Source of the DNA: a virus
Direction: 5' to 3' (one strand)
DNA length: 57,451 bases
Virus record (IMG/VR): IMGVR_UViG_3300035698_003244
Span: 1-57,451 of that record
The first letter of the stretch is position 1; each line of letters starts with the position of its first letter. The translations under genes were made by a program, and so were the position numbers. Shown here piece after piece: positions 46,231 through 54,750 of this stretch. Under the pieces are notes generated by a model that had not been told where the DNA came from, did not search any database, and saw only the letters and a list, made by a program, of their open reading frames with translations.

Positions 46231-47751
46231 TTATTGTGCTGGTGTGCTTTCCCTTAGCGTATTCATGAACTGCTCACGGTTCATATTAGTACCAGGTACG
46301 TTATCACCGCCACCGGCTACGATAGGTTGCCCACCAGGCATAGGTACCGCTGCATTCTGTGTTACAACACCTACTGCTGCTGCCACAGGCTGTGCTACCG
46401 GCTGTGCCACAGGCTGTGCTACCGGCTGTGCTACAGGCTGTGCTACTGGCTGGTTAGTGAATCCTGGTACTGGCCCACCAACAGGCTGCCCGGCTGGAGG
46501 TGCGTACACTGGCTGACTTGCTGGCTGCATAGGCTGCTGATATACTGGTTCACCTACTGGCTGAGTTACCGGCTGCTGTACCGGCTGAGTTACCGGCTGA
46601 GTTACCGGCTGCGATGGCTGCTGTACCGGCTGTGCCACTGGCTGCGGCTGGTATACTGGCTGAGCTACACCAGGCGTAACGGCTGGCATTGCACCACCCG
46701 GAATTACACCCTTTACTGGTCCACCGGCCATAACCGGGCCGTGAGATGGTCCGGTAGGCGCGGCGAACCCTGATTGTACCGTGGAAGACGCGCATGGAGC
46801 ATTCTCCGGTGGGTCTGGTACCTCAACAATGTGGCCAAACAGATCCTTAAGGAGGTTCCACTCGTGGTGCCCGTGTGGTGACCGCATATTAAGCAGTCTA
46901 CACAACTGACCTACGATCTGCTGTTCAGTGTCCCGCGGTACAACCTTAGTTACGTCAGCCAGATTATACCGGTTAGCCAGGTAGTTCTCCCCACGACAGT
47001 CCCATCTACGAGGCTGCTGTTGCCCGTCAAACCCGATTGTCATTTGGTACTTAGCGTACTGTCCACCCTGCTGTTTACTACACATAAGCACGGGACCGTA
47101 ATGCGGGTCAGTGATATCTCCGTATGCCCAGCGTAACATGTAGTTAGCCGCTATTTGGTCAGGTGTGGCTGTCGCGCTTATCGCCGTAGCCAAACCGTTA
47201 TTACCAAACAGAGAGTCGATCAGACTCTTACTCATTATACCAAGCTGCACTCTCTGTGATTCCTGAGCCGATCCTACTTCAGCGATATTAATACCAAATG
47301 ACTTAGCCACACGACTAACTGCTGCACGCACTGTAACTTTACCAGACGCATCTTTTACATCATCGATCAAATACTGCCACTCCGGGTATGCGCCGCAAGC
47401 GCGGTACAGCTCAGTTACTGGGTCGAATACGTCTTCCTCGTACGTTTTAAGTGACAGTACGTCTTGTCGTGTGTCAGATTTAAAGTCACGTCCGTGACCT
47501 ATAGAACGCGCACACATAATCTGACAACCCCAGTCGGTGAAGTCACCGTTGGTATCACGATACGCATCTACAGACATAGGGTCGCTTATTACCTTAGCGC
47601 CATCAGCCCCTTTTACGTATACGTACGCCGGCAGTATGCGTAAGCCGATAGCCGCAGCACCGCTAAGGTATTTAACCTTAACATTAGATGCATAAATACC
47701 AAACTTCTCACCATTGTCTTTCACGTTATTAACGCTATTATTGAATCCCAT
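46231..47751 (-). CDS. Q-P-V repeat protein, candidate ssDNA-binding protein
   Basis: 506 aa. Residues 1-340 form a mixed domain with strands (GIYASNVKVKYLSGAAAIG) and a central alpha part; VKYLSG-AAIGLRILPAYVY and KYQMTIGFDGQQQPRRWDCR are notable. Residues about 345-475 are a low-complexity tail of Q-P-V, T-Q-P-V and V-A-Q-P-V units. The position between the DNA polymerase and the recombinase is where phages often keep their ssDNA-binding protein, and a flexible tail would fit, but the C-terminus is not the acidic tip of SSB or gp32. Function is therefore an inference. Confidence 0.62.
   Translation of the reverse strand: MGFNNSVNNVKDNGEKFGIYASNVKVKYLSGAAAIGLRILPAYVYVKGADGAKVISDPMSVDAYRDTNGDFTDWGCQIMCARSIGHGRDFKSDTRQDVLSLKTYEEDVFDPVTELYRACGAYPEWQYLIDDVKDASGKVTVRAAVSRVAKSFGINIAEVGSAQESQRVQLGIMSKSLIDSLFGNNGLATAISATATPDQIAANYMLRWAYGDITDPHYGPVLMCSKQQGGQYAKYQMTIGFDGQQQPRRWDCRGENYLANRYNLADVTKVVPRDTEQQIVGQLCRLLNMRSPHGHHEWNLLKDLFGHIVEVPDPPENAPCASSTVQSGFAAPTGPSHGPVMAGGPVKGVIPGGAMPAVTPGVAQPVYQPQPVAQPVQQPSQPVTQPVTQPVQQPVTQPVGEPVYQQPMQPASQPVYAPPAGQPVGGPVPGFTNQPVAQPVAQPVAQPVAQPVAQPVAAAVGVVTQNAAVPMPGGQPIVAGGGDNVPGTNMNREQFMNTLRESTPAQ
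46379..46665. repeat. Coding microsatellite encoding Q-P-V repeats
   Basis: Tandem 12-base units (plus-strand ACAGGCTGTGCT variants) inside the 506-aa gene, with a pure block at about 46384-46450 and diverged blocks to 46665. Such repeats slip easily, so unit number may vary between relatives. Confidence 0.85.
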
Positions 47752-47755
47752 TTTA

Positions 47756-48301
47756 TTAATCCTTTTTAATTTTGTCGCTCCACCTTGTCATAACATCGAC
47801 ATCGATGCCTAACTTCATTGGCGCGTTGGGTATTGGAACGTAAATGTTTCCCATAGTCGCCCAGCAGGCTTGCTCGGCTTCCTTTATTTCGTTTACCGGT
47901 ACTTCAAGCATGATAGAGTCATGTACCTGGTTTATTATTCGATAGTGTAAATTATGTGTTATCCTGTAGTCCTGTAGCATCTTAAGTGCAATTATGCACG
48001 TGTCTGCCACTGTGGATTGCACGGGAAAGTTCTGTGCTTCGCGTTTGTACGCGGCTAGTTTCATTCTATCTGTAGTTGCAGGAAAGTTCCTACGTCGCCC
48101 CCATGGATTCTCAACGAACCCCTGGCTGTCTACGGCATCTGCACAATCACACATATAATTCCAAGCGTTTGGATAAGTATCCGTTTTCCACGCTGTCATC
48201 ATAACATCGATCTGTGCTTTTAGTTCTTCGATACTTACGTCAGTACCTGTTTCTGCTTTAACCTGAACCGCTATATCAAGCGATCCCCTACCATAAGGTA
48301 T
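47756..48301 (-). CDS. DNA polymerase I family, exon 2
   Basis: 181 codons of the C-terminal polymerase domain. Continues from exon 1 as IPYGRGSLDIAVQV (O-helix region), then REAQNFPVQSTVADT and the catalytic QVHDSIMLEV (motif C, HDS). Ends KIKKD. Reading begins at 48301 once the intron (48302-49123) is removed; without splicing the fingers and motif C would be missing. The junction is exact: exon 1 ends GGT, exon 2 begins ATACCTTATGG. Confidence 0.9.
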   Translation of the reverse strand: MPYGRGSLDIAVQVKAETGTDVSIEELKAQIDVMMTAWKTDTYPNAWNYMCDCADAVDSQGFVENPWGRRRNFPATTDRMKLAAYKREAQNFPVQSTVADTCIIALKMLQDYRITHNLHYRIINQVHDSIMLEVPVNEIKEAEQACWATMGNIYVPIPNAPMKLGIDVDVMTRWSDKIKKD

Positions 48302-49123
48302 CTAGTATTTTATGAGTAGCTTTTTATCTACTCCTACTCGTTTAATTCCAAGTAGATAGGCGTACCTTTTCACGTTTGGCTGACGTGTTGCGGCCTCGTG
48401 GGGATGTTATTGTTTCCGCAATCCCTACGCTCTGCCCCTGACTGTACTGTTAGTTACAGCCTTCGGTTCGGGTTGGCATCTCAGCTTTCCCGCTTAATTC
48501 CGCAATTTTATTTCGGCTACCCTTTGGTAGTATGGTCATTGTAGCATCAACATATTCTGACGTTTTTGTCCACTTCTTTCTATGTACTTTACCATGGCAC
48601 ACGGCACATAATGGTATCAAATTACACTTTGCATAATTTAACGGGTTACCATCTATGTGATGAACCTGTATCTGTGATTTATGGCTGGCGTCCACAGCAC
48701 ATTGTTTACCCCACACATCGAAACAACGTTTACGATAATTTGACGTGTACTTCGTACTTTTGTGCTGATCAAGTGGTTTCCATGCTGGATTATTTTCGCC
48801 AAACTGGTTACCACCACTACCAACCCCAACGCGTATGTTAGGATCTCTCTTAGATCTCCAACGCATTTGGTAATCACTAGCATACTTTTTTCTACACGTT
48901 TCGCACCTTTTAGCTTTAGTTCTCCCCGTAAATTTAAACGAGCACCCACAATCACAGCACGTAAGTGTTTTTTCGATTTTACTGTGCTTAAGTCCACATG
49001 ACCTAGTACAGTACTTTTGCTTTTTGTAACTCGGGGTGTAACTACACCCGCATCCGATACATTTCTTTTGCATGTTATTCTCCTTAGTTGCCAATAGAAT
49101 AACATAATCTCATATAGTCTACA
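48302..49123 (-). other. Self-splicing (probable group I) intron in DNA polymerase
   Basis: 822 bases interrupting the polymerase gene between Gly (GGT) and Ile (ATA) of NFG-IPYGRG. The 5' exon ends in T and the intron ends in G, the rule for group I introns. The intron houses an HNH gene. I could not trace P3-P9 confidently by eye, so the class is inferred. Confidence 0.8.
48450..49073 (-). CDS. Intron-encoded HNH homing endonuclease
   Basis: 207 aa. The ATG at 49073 follows AACTAAGGAGAATAAC. The N-terminal region has two CxxC pairs (CIGCGC, CTRSCG, CDCGC, CETCRK), and the HNH core is CAVDASHKSQIQVHHIDG, then NLIPLCAVCHGKVH. The enzyme would cut intronless polymerase genes and so spread the intron. 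Basic tail. Its stop lies about 150 bases before the 3' splice site. Confidence 0.88.
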   Translation of the reverse strand: MQKKCIGCGCSYTPSYKKQKYCTRSCGLKHSKIEKTLTCCDCGCSFKFTGRTKAKRCETCRKKYASDYQMRWRSKRDPNIRVGVGSGGNQFGENNPAWKPLDQHKSTKYTSNYRKRCFDVWGKQCAVDASHKSQIQVHHIDGNPLNYAKCNLIPLCAVCHGKVHRKKWTKTSEYVDATMTILPKGSRNKIAELSGKAEMPTRTEGCN

Positions 49124-51355
49124 ACCGAAATTGAGATTTTTGGCGGATACTCTAATAGTACCCTTAAATGTACCTCGGGACATAAGTAAGCCCCTTTGAT
49201 CTAGATATTGTAATGTATGTTGATATTTTTCAAAATCATGCCCCTCACACGTACCATATTTACGTACGTCCTCCGCGGCCATGTCCAATAGTACCTGATC
49301 CTGCACTTCGTGTCCGTGTTCATCCAGTACCTTAAGTCCAAATGCCGTTATAGCAGTTAGATCATGTAAGTCCTTACCGGGCGTACGCAGCGCGTCAAGC
49401 ATGTTCTGGTCACCAGATAACCCGGCTAACGTAAATAACTCCGCCTGTTTCCAGTCAGACTCCATTATTACGTATCCCGGCTCCGGTACAAATATTGTAC
49501 GTATATCTGGTGGTTTTTTATCCTTACCGAATATACGAGCCATATCGCCCTCAGCCCGCTTAGGGAAGTTCTGCATGTTAGGCTTTCTACTGCTGAACCT
49601 ACCAGTCTCCTTAAGCTGACTGAATGATGCGTGTACACGCCCATCAGGCCATACCTTAGACTGCAGTCCACCACCTTTGGTTATCTCATTATGTATCGCC
49701 GGGTCATAATTAGTGGGCATCCACGTTTTACATGCGTGATCTATCTTACGCAAGTCGCGTAAGAGTGCTATAGCCGGATGTTGATCCTGTAATATATCCA
49801 TTGTACGCTTATCAGTAGATGCTGCTACCTCTGTTAGTTTAGCCTCATCCCTTATTTGGTCCCACGGCTTGTTACCATGTGCCGCGGTTGCCTTAATTGG
49901 GGTAAGTTTAAGTTTCTCAAACATTAATCTAGACACCTGCTGTACAGATCTAAAGTTGAAGTCCGGCATACCAAGCTTAATAGCTATAACTATCATCTGA
50001 TTCTCAAGATCTTGTAACTTAATATGATAAGCTGAGGCTATACTGTCGTATCGATTATGATCAAACAGAATACCATTACGCTGTATTTCATAAAGTGCCA
50101 TCTGGCAATTTAAACTTGATTGGAAAAGACTAGGGTATTCGCCACGCGGATTAAGGTACCCGGCTTCCGCAAGTAGTTTGTACTGCCGCATGAATACTCT
50201 GTACGTAGCTGTAACGTCACACGCGGCGTAAGGAATTAATAACTCAGATGGTATGGCTCCGTACCCTTCCTCCGTTTCCTTGGGGTGTTCGTCAACCCAC
50301 TCTTTAACGTGTACGTCATACTTACCCATCTGAGTGTACTTTTCAGTTAATGCCGTAAGGTTAAATATACCTGATGAGTTTAACGTATGCTCCGCTATCA
50401 TAGTATCGAAGTATGTCTGTGGTCGTATATCTATCCCATATGTTAGTAGCCACTCACCATCTGCAATAGCGTTTTGCCCTATAAGCTTTACCTTTGGATG
50501 TTCAAACAGTCGTTTAAGCGCCGCGAATATCTCATTAGGTTCACCAACAGTAACACGGTGCTCATCTACTAATTCAAACACCAAAGCTTTATCAGGCGCA
50601 TACGCCACCTGACACGTCCTCAGATAGCCGTTAGGGTCCATCCACGTTTTACCATGCCACTCACAGTCCAATGCGAGCGCTATGCCATCATCTGAGCTCT
50701 CAGCGGCCCCCAGCAGCTTATTAACAACGTCGTCCGCCTCTGAACCGAGTCTAATCACTCGTATGTGTGTAGGATCGATAGTCGTTGTTATATTATTCTG
50801 CCAGTTATGTATCTTTTTCCAATCCTTTATACTCTCAAGGTCCGCCGCTGGTTTATACTGGCTGTACGCCAACGCGTACGTAGGCAATACGGTTATATTC
50901 TCATCCTCAGGATAAGATAACCATACGCCACGGTGCGTTGATATCTTGTACTCTTTGCCCATTATAGCTTTAAGGGCTTCGCCACCCAGGCATACTATTA
51001 CCTTCGGCTGAGCCCTAGATATTTCATTTAACAGCATGTCTCTACACGCCTTAACCTCACCAGCTTTTGGTTTCTTACCTTTAGGGCAGAACTTTACTAT
51101 GTTGGTCATATATGCTCTAGTAAGGTCTACACCACAAGTCATAGCCCTGGCGCGTAGTTCACCTCCGGAGTTACCGCCGAAGTGCGCGTTGACTGCCATA
51201 TCATCCTGCATTGGGTAATGCCCAATTATCATAATGTCACATGGTAGGCAACCGGTACCAATTAGCCATTTATAAGCCCCTATAGTCTGCGTATGGTCTA
51301 TCCATGGTACACTTTCTATCTCGGGCTTTTTTTCAGTTTTAACTTTAGTTGTCAT
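49124..51355 (-). CDS. DNA polymerase I family with N-terminal UDG-like domain, exon 1
   Basis: 744 codons. Residues about 25-185 resemble the uracil-DNA-glycosylase family 4 / SPO1 polymerase-related domain (IMIIGHYPMQDD, YMTNIVKFCPKG, KVIVCLGGEALKAIMG). The 3'-5' exonuclease follows: ALALDCEWHG (Asp230, Glu232), LIGQNAIADGEWLL and AACDVTATYRV. The polymerase begins near residue 440: GRFSSRKPNMQNFPK, then motif A VIMESDWKQAELFTLAG, and RVSAKNLNFG up to the splice site. ATG 51355 overlaps the end of the upstream gene; no strong ribosome site is seen. Joined protein about 925 aa. It would be the main phage replicase. Confidence 0.9.
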
Positions 51356-51584
51356 TTTGTGTATCAACCAGTGTATAGTAATTTAAAAATGAGCGTATCG
51401 GCATAGTCTGATTAGAAAATGTTCCTTTGGGTAGTAGCATATCATACAATACCAAACCTTCTTTAACCGCTTTTACACGCACTTTATAATTCTTTGTGAA
51501 GAATGGACCAACCTCAGTGTGTTGGTATATTCCATTAATTATAATGCCTTCACTTTCATATCTTTTTCTTTTAAATGGCCACAT
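51345..51584 (-). CDS. Small unknown basic protein
   Basis: 79 aa, N-terminus MWPFKRKRYESEGIIING is basic, followed by strands (YKVRVKAVKEGLVLYDMLLP). Overlaps the polymerase start by 11 bases, so may be coupled to it. Not recognised. Confidence 0.74.
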   Translation of the reverse strand: MWPFKRKRYESEGIIINGIYQHTEVGPFFTKNYKVRVKAVKEGLVLYDMLLPKGTFSNQTMPIRSFLNYYTLVDTQNDN

Positions 51585-51598
51585 TATCAGTCTCCTAT

Positions 51599-52633
51599 TT
51601 ACCTGTCAGTTGTACGTATGATAGCCTCGTTATACGGGCCAAGATCATACCTAGTTATGTCGTGTCCGTAATGCGCCGCTGTATCATAAATCTGCGTCCA
51701 GATTCTATTAAATGATGCGTCTCCGGGGTCATGGGCACCTACCAGCTTAACCGGTACTACCGGCACGCTCATACGTAATCCATATATCAGTTGTTGCGTC
51801 TCAGCATCTGTACCATCCGGGTCTAGCATTAATACTATTAAATCCCAGTATGATTTCATCATGTTTATTTGTTCAGGTGATATACCCTTACCAAATGTTC
51901 CTAAGCCGCACATACCAACCCCGGCTACGTCAAGTGGTCCCTCAACCACTACGCCGACTCTGCTTCGCCGTGCATTATCAAAATTGTAAAGTATTTCGGA
52001 TTTAGCTACCCCGGGTGGTGTCATGTATTTTGGTGGTATTACCCACTCACCATCACTGTCCTTTGGTATTCCGTAACGTTCGCACCCTATATCATCTAAC
52101 TTATCAGGGTCGTATAGCAGTCTCGACTGCCAACCTGCCATCTTACCGTGCATCCATATTGGAAACACGATAGTACTGGTAGTGTCGAAGAAAAAGTCTT
52201 CACCGTCACCGTACGTTCGTCCAGTTGTGCAGTAATGTACGCCCAAGCTGTCAGACAACACGTCAGTATTAAACCCGCGTCCTCTTAGATACTGTACTGC
52301 AACGTTATCATGTCCAGCCTGTTTCAGTGTCACCACGTCACCAGGCATACTTATGTTCTTTGGTCTATGTAACTTAACTGGTTGAAATGGCGCTGTACTG
52401 TCACTCTTTAGTGTCCCGTACAAGGAACTCAAGTGACCACCTGATCCACACTTATAACAATTGTACTTATCAATAGTGGGATTCATGTACATCTTATAAG
52501 CCCTGTCTATCTTACCCGTTATCTTAGGGCAGAATGGGCAGCATATCCGGTATTCGGTACCTCGCCTTCCACGACTCTTCTTCCATTTAGATCCATAGGT
52601 CTGCTGTAGTATTTTTTCTAATTGTACACTCAT
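51599..52633 (-). CDS. DNA primase (zinc finger plus TOPRIM)
   Basis: 344 aa. CCPFCPKITGKID near residue 31 and YNCYKCGSGGHLSS near 58 form a CHC2-like zinc finger that reads template. After a linker, VVVEGPLDVAGVG (228-240) is the TOPRIM glutamate motif and LIVLMLDPDGTDAE (266-279) the DxD motif. It makes RNA primers for lagging-strand synthesis and should work with the helicase encoded just upstream, whose stop overlaps its ATG. Confidence 0.9.
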   Translation of the reverse strand: MSVQLEKILQQTYGSKWKKSRGRRGTEYRICCPFCPKITGKIDRAYKMYMNPTIDKYNCYKCGSGGHLSSLYGTLKSDSTAPFQPVKLHRPKNISMPGDVVTLKQAGHDNVAVQYLRGRGFNTDVLSDSLGVHYCTTGRTYGDGEDFFFDTTSTIVFPIWMHGKMAGWQSRLLYDPDKLDDIGCERYGIPKDSDGEWVIPPKYMTPPGVAKSEILYNFDNARRSRVGVVVEGPLDVAGVGMCGLGTFGKGISPEQINMMKSYWDLIVLMLDPDGTDAETQQLIYGLRMSVPVVPVKLVGAHDPGDASFNRIWTQIYDTAAHYGHDITRYDLGPYNEAIIRTTDR

Positions 52634-53406
52634 TGTGGCACTATACCCAAATCCTCATTTAATTGTGCGATACCCCCCGCAACTAACTTATTGCTAACAC
52701 GAGTCCACGCCTCTTTCTTAGCCCAGAAACGTAATGTGGGGCTCTGATATAATTCAAACCTAAATGGCGGTGCGTCACGATTCTTAGTTGAGTTCATGCT
52801 CAACCGTCTACCATCCTGTACGAGCTGCAGTGCTGCTGCATCATCGTCCTCTCCACCTGTTGACAGAACTATATCATTTCGGTCAGAGTAGTCTTTTATC
52901 GGCGCCAGCGCTAAACCTATATCCAACGCATGGTTGATACCGTAAGCCGATGCTATGTCTCCCATCTTCATTATTTCCTTACCGTCACCTTTCGCACTCG
53001 CCTGACACGCTGTCCATCCTGCAACACCACATTTACGTAAACGCTGTCCTAGCTTTTTAGCTAAACTAGCAACATACTCGTACGATTTTATGTCCCGTGG
53101 CGCATTGAAGGTAATGTAATCCTGATGAAGCCAGTCAATGCAAACTAATAATGGTGATGCTGATTCACCATGTCTAGCTACCATAGTAGCTTTCCAATCC
53201 ATTATAATGGACTCTATAGTATTCAGTGATGTAGCACCCTGGCTGCAATCGACTATACATACACCGTCTACCGGCATTATGTCTTTGGCGTGCCTCCACC
53301 TGTCAAATGCAGAATTAGGCCATTCGGTAATAGGAATCTGTAACAGGTTATTAGGTATATGAGCAGATATAGACATCTGTCTACGTGCTATTCTTTCCTC
53401 CGTCAA
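52630..53406 (-). CDS. DnaB-like helicase, C-terminal part (frame-shifted)
   Basis: 258 aa from a TTG at 53406, but the coding reading extends upstream without a start: LLNFAIAAAYNGYRTLFITC and ELTEERIARRQMSI directly continue the RecA core of the N-terminal piece. Motifs: catalytic Glu in CELTEE, Walker B LLVCIDWLHQD, then KKLGQRLRKCG and WTACQASAKGDG (motif H3). Together with 53463-54128 it forms one replicative helicase interrupted by a 1-nt frame change near 53471-53480. Overlaps the primase start by four bases. Confidence 0.8.
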   Translation of the reverse strand: MTEERIARRQMSISAHIPNNLLQIPITEWPNSAFDRWRHAKDIMPVDGVCIVDCSQGATSLNTIESIIMDWKATMVARHGESASPLLVCIDWLHQDYITFNAPRDIKSYEYVASLAKKLGQRLRKCGVAGWTACQASAKGDGKEIMKMGDIASAYGINHALDIGLALAPIKDYSDRNDIVLSTGGEDDDAAALQLVQDGRRLSMNSTKNRDAPPFRFELYQSPTLRFWAKKEAWTRVSNKLVAGGIAQLNEDLGIVPQ

Positions 53407-53462
53407 CTCACACGTTATAAATAACGTACGATAGCCATTGTAGGCTGCTGCTATTGCAAAGT

Positions 53463-54128
53463 TCAGTAATGCGGAGTTTTACCAACACCCGGAGACGCCA
53501 TTACTGCACCAATCTCACCAATACTAATCCCGCCATTAATACGACGATCCAATGGTAGTAGACCAGTTGTTATTCTAACCACGTCAGACGGTGCTATAAT
53601 AGGAAGTATGTGCTGCCATGCGTCAGTAAATCTATGTTTCTGATCTACTGATTCAAGCATTTCAAGTTTTTTAGTTTCCTCAATCATCGAGTCTATGCCA
53701 ACACCACTGGCATTCTGATGTGTCATCAGTAGTTGGTTATACCGAACTCTTTTAGCCCATGGTATCAGCTTATCACAATAAAGTGGTGTATCCATTGGTT
53801 GCTGCATTAAACCCACAAAGCTGTTCCAGCTATCATTAAATGCCGGCATCTCTTCCGGTCTTAATGCTGCCGTGCTACTACCGCCGTCCCGCGCAAACTC
53901 CATTGCTATCATGTGTAGTGACGTCAACTCTGGTTTATGCCCTTGTACTGTGTGGTATGATACCAATGCGTCGTATACCGTTTGGCATATCGGAAGATCA
54001 AAATCAGATATGCGGATTGTACCTGACGCACGTTTATAGAAGTCCTCGTCTACAAATAGATGGCGTAGTAACTCCAGCTGAAACATCTTAGGGAAATCCA
54101 TAACGTCAAACATTGGTTGATTAACCAT
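53463..54128 (-). CDS. DnaB-like helicase, N-terminal part
   Basis: 221 aa from the ATG at 54128, behind AGGAGGATTATA. It has the helical N-terminal domain (QLELLRHLFVDEDFYKRASG), a linker, and the start of the RecA core, RINGGISIGEIGAVMASPGV then GKT (Walker A), after which it ends PHY-stop. The stop is premature: the other frame continues directly with S-ALLNFAIAAAYNG. A missing base, sequencing error or regulated frameshift explains it. Expected role: unwinding at the replication fork. Confidence 0.82.
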   Translation of the reverse strand: MVNQPMFDVMDFPKMFQLELLRHLFVDEDFYKRASGTIRISDFDLPICQTVYDALVSYHTVQGHKPELTSLHMIAMEFARDGGSSTAALRPEEMPAFNDSWNSFVGLMQQPMDTPLYCDKLIPWAKRVRYNQLLMTHQNASGVGIDSMIEETKKLEMLESVDQKHRFTDAWQHILPIIAPSDVVRITTGLLPLDRRINGGISIGEIGAVMASPGVGKTPHY

Positions 54129-54741
54129 TATAATCCTCCTCTTCTGTACAGAATCCACCATGTATGGCCTCTAATAAGTCCATAGTTTCCGGACGCTTCT
54201 TCCTAAGAAGTATACGCAGGGATGGGCTTTTATTTATCTCCAGCACGGCTTCGCTACCATACTCATCCATTAATTTGAGTATGGGTTTGACTGGATAAAA
54301 TACCCTGAACCAACTTGTAAACGGACGTATAGCCGGGTATAGCAGCATTACCAGATTAGTGAATAACTCAGGGCGCTCTATTTGTTGCCTAGTTACAAAT
54401 CTGCACTGATATTCCCATAGTGCCACATCTGCTGTTACAGCGTGTCTATCCGCCAGTTGTTTAACATAATCACCTTGTACACCAGCTTTTAACAGGTCTC
54501 TCGGTAATACCATGGCATTCTCAGTTAATATTGAATCAAGGCAGGTTTTTATATAATCCCTTACGTCAAATCGTTGTCCGATGCAGTGTCTTGCTATAGC
54601 TTGAAACGTCGCTTGGTGCTTACAATCCTCCAACAACTTACCCTTACCTCTATATGATACGGTGCGTCTGTCAGTGTCATTGTAGAATGTTTCCCATGCA
54701 AAACGAGCAGCGTCTTGAATAGCATCTACGTCAGTAATCAT
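54121..54741 (-). CDS. Unknown replication-block protein
   Basis: 206 aa, helical, basic and acidic patches, with C-terminal LRKKRPETMDLLEAIHG. Not recognised. It lies between the SF2 helicase and the replicative helicase with an 8-base overlap, so a helicase loader or mediator is possible; this is context only. Confidence 0.72.
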   Translation of the reverse strand: MITDVDAIQDAARFAWETFYNDTDRRTVSYRGKGKLLEDCKHQATFQAIARHCIGQRFDVRDYIKTCLDSILTENAMVLPRDLLKAGVQGDYVKQLADRHAVTADVALWEYQCRFVTRQQIERPELFTNLVMLLYPAIRPFTSWFRVFYPVKPILKLMDEYGSEAVLEINKSPSLRILLRKKRPETMDLLEAIHGGFCTEEEDYNG

Positions 54742-54750
54742 TTAAGACTC

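Noticed and set aside
46244-46773. Plus-strand Cys/Gly-rich frames opposite the Q-P-V repeat
   Set aside because: They are antisense images of the repeat, with no ribosome site and unlike all other gene orientations here.
53463-53486. Programmed -1 frameshift in the helicase
   Set aside because: The site GGT AAA ACT CCG has no X-XXY-YYZ heptamer and no clear downstream pseudoknot, so an indel is at least as likely.
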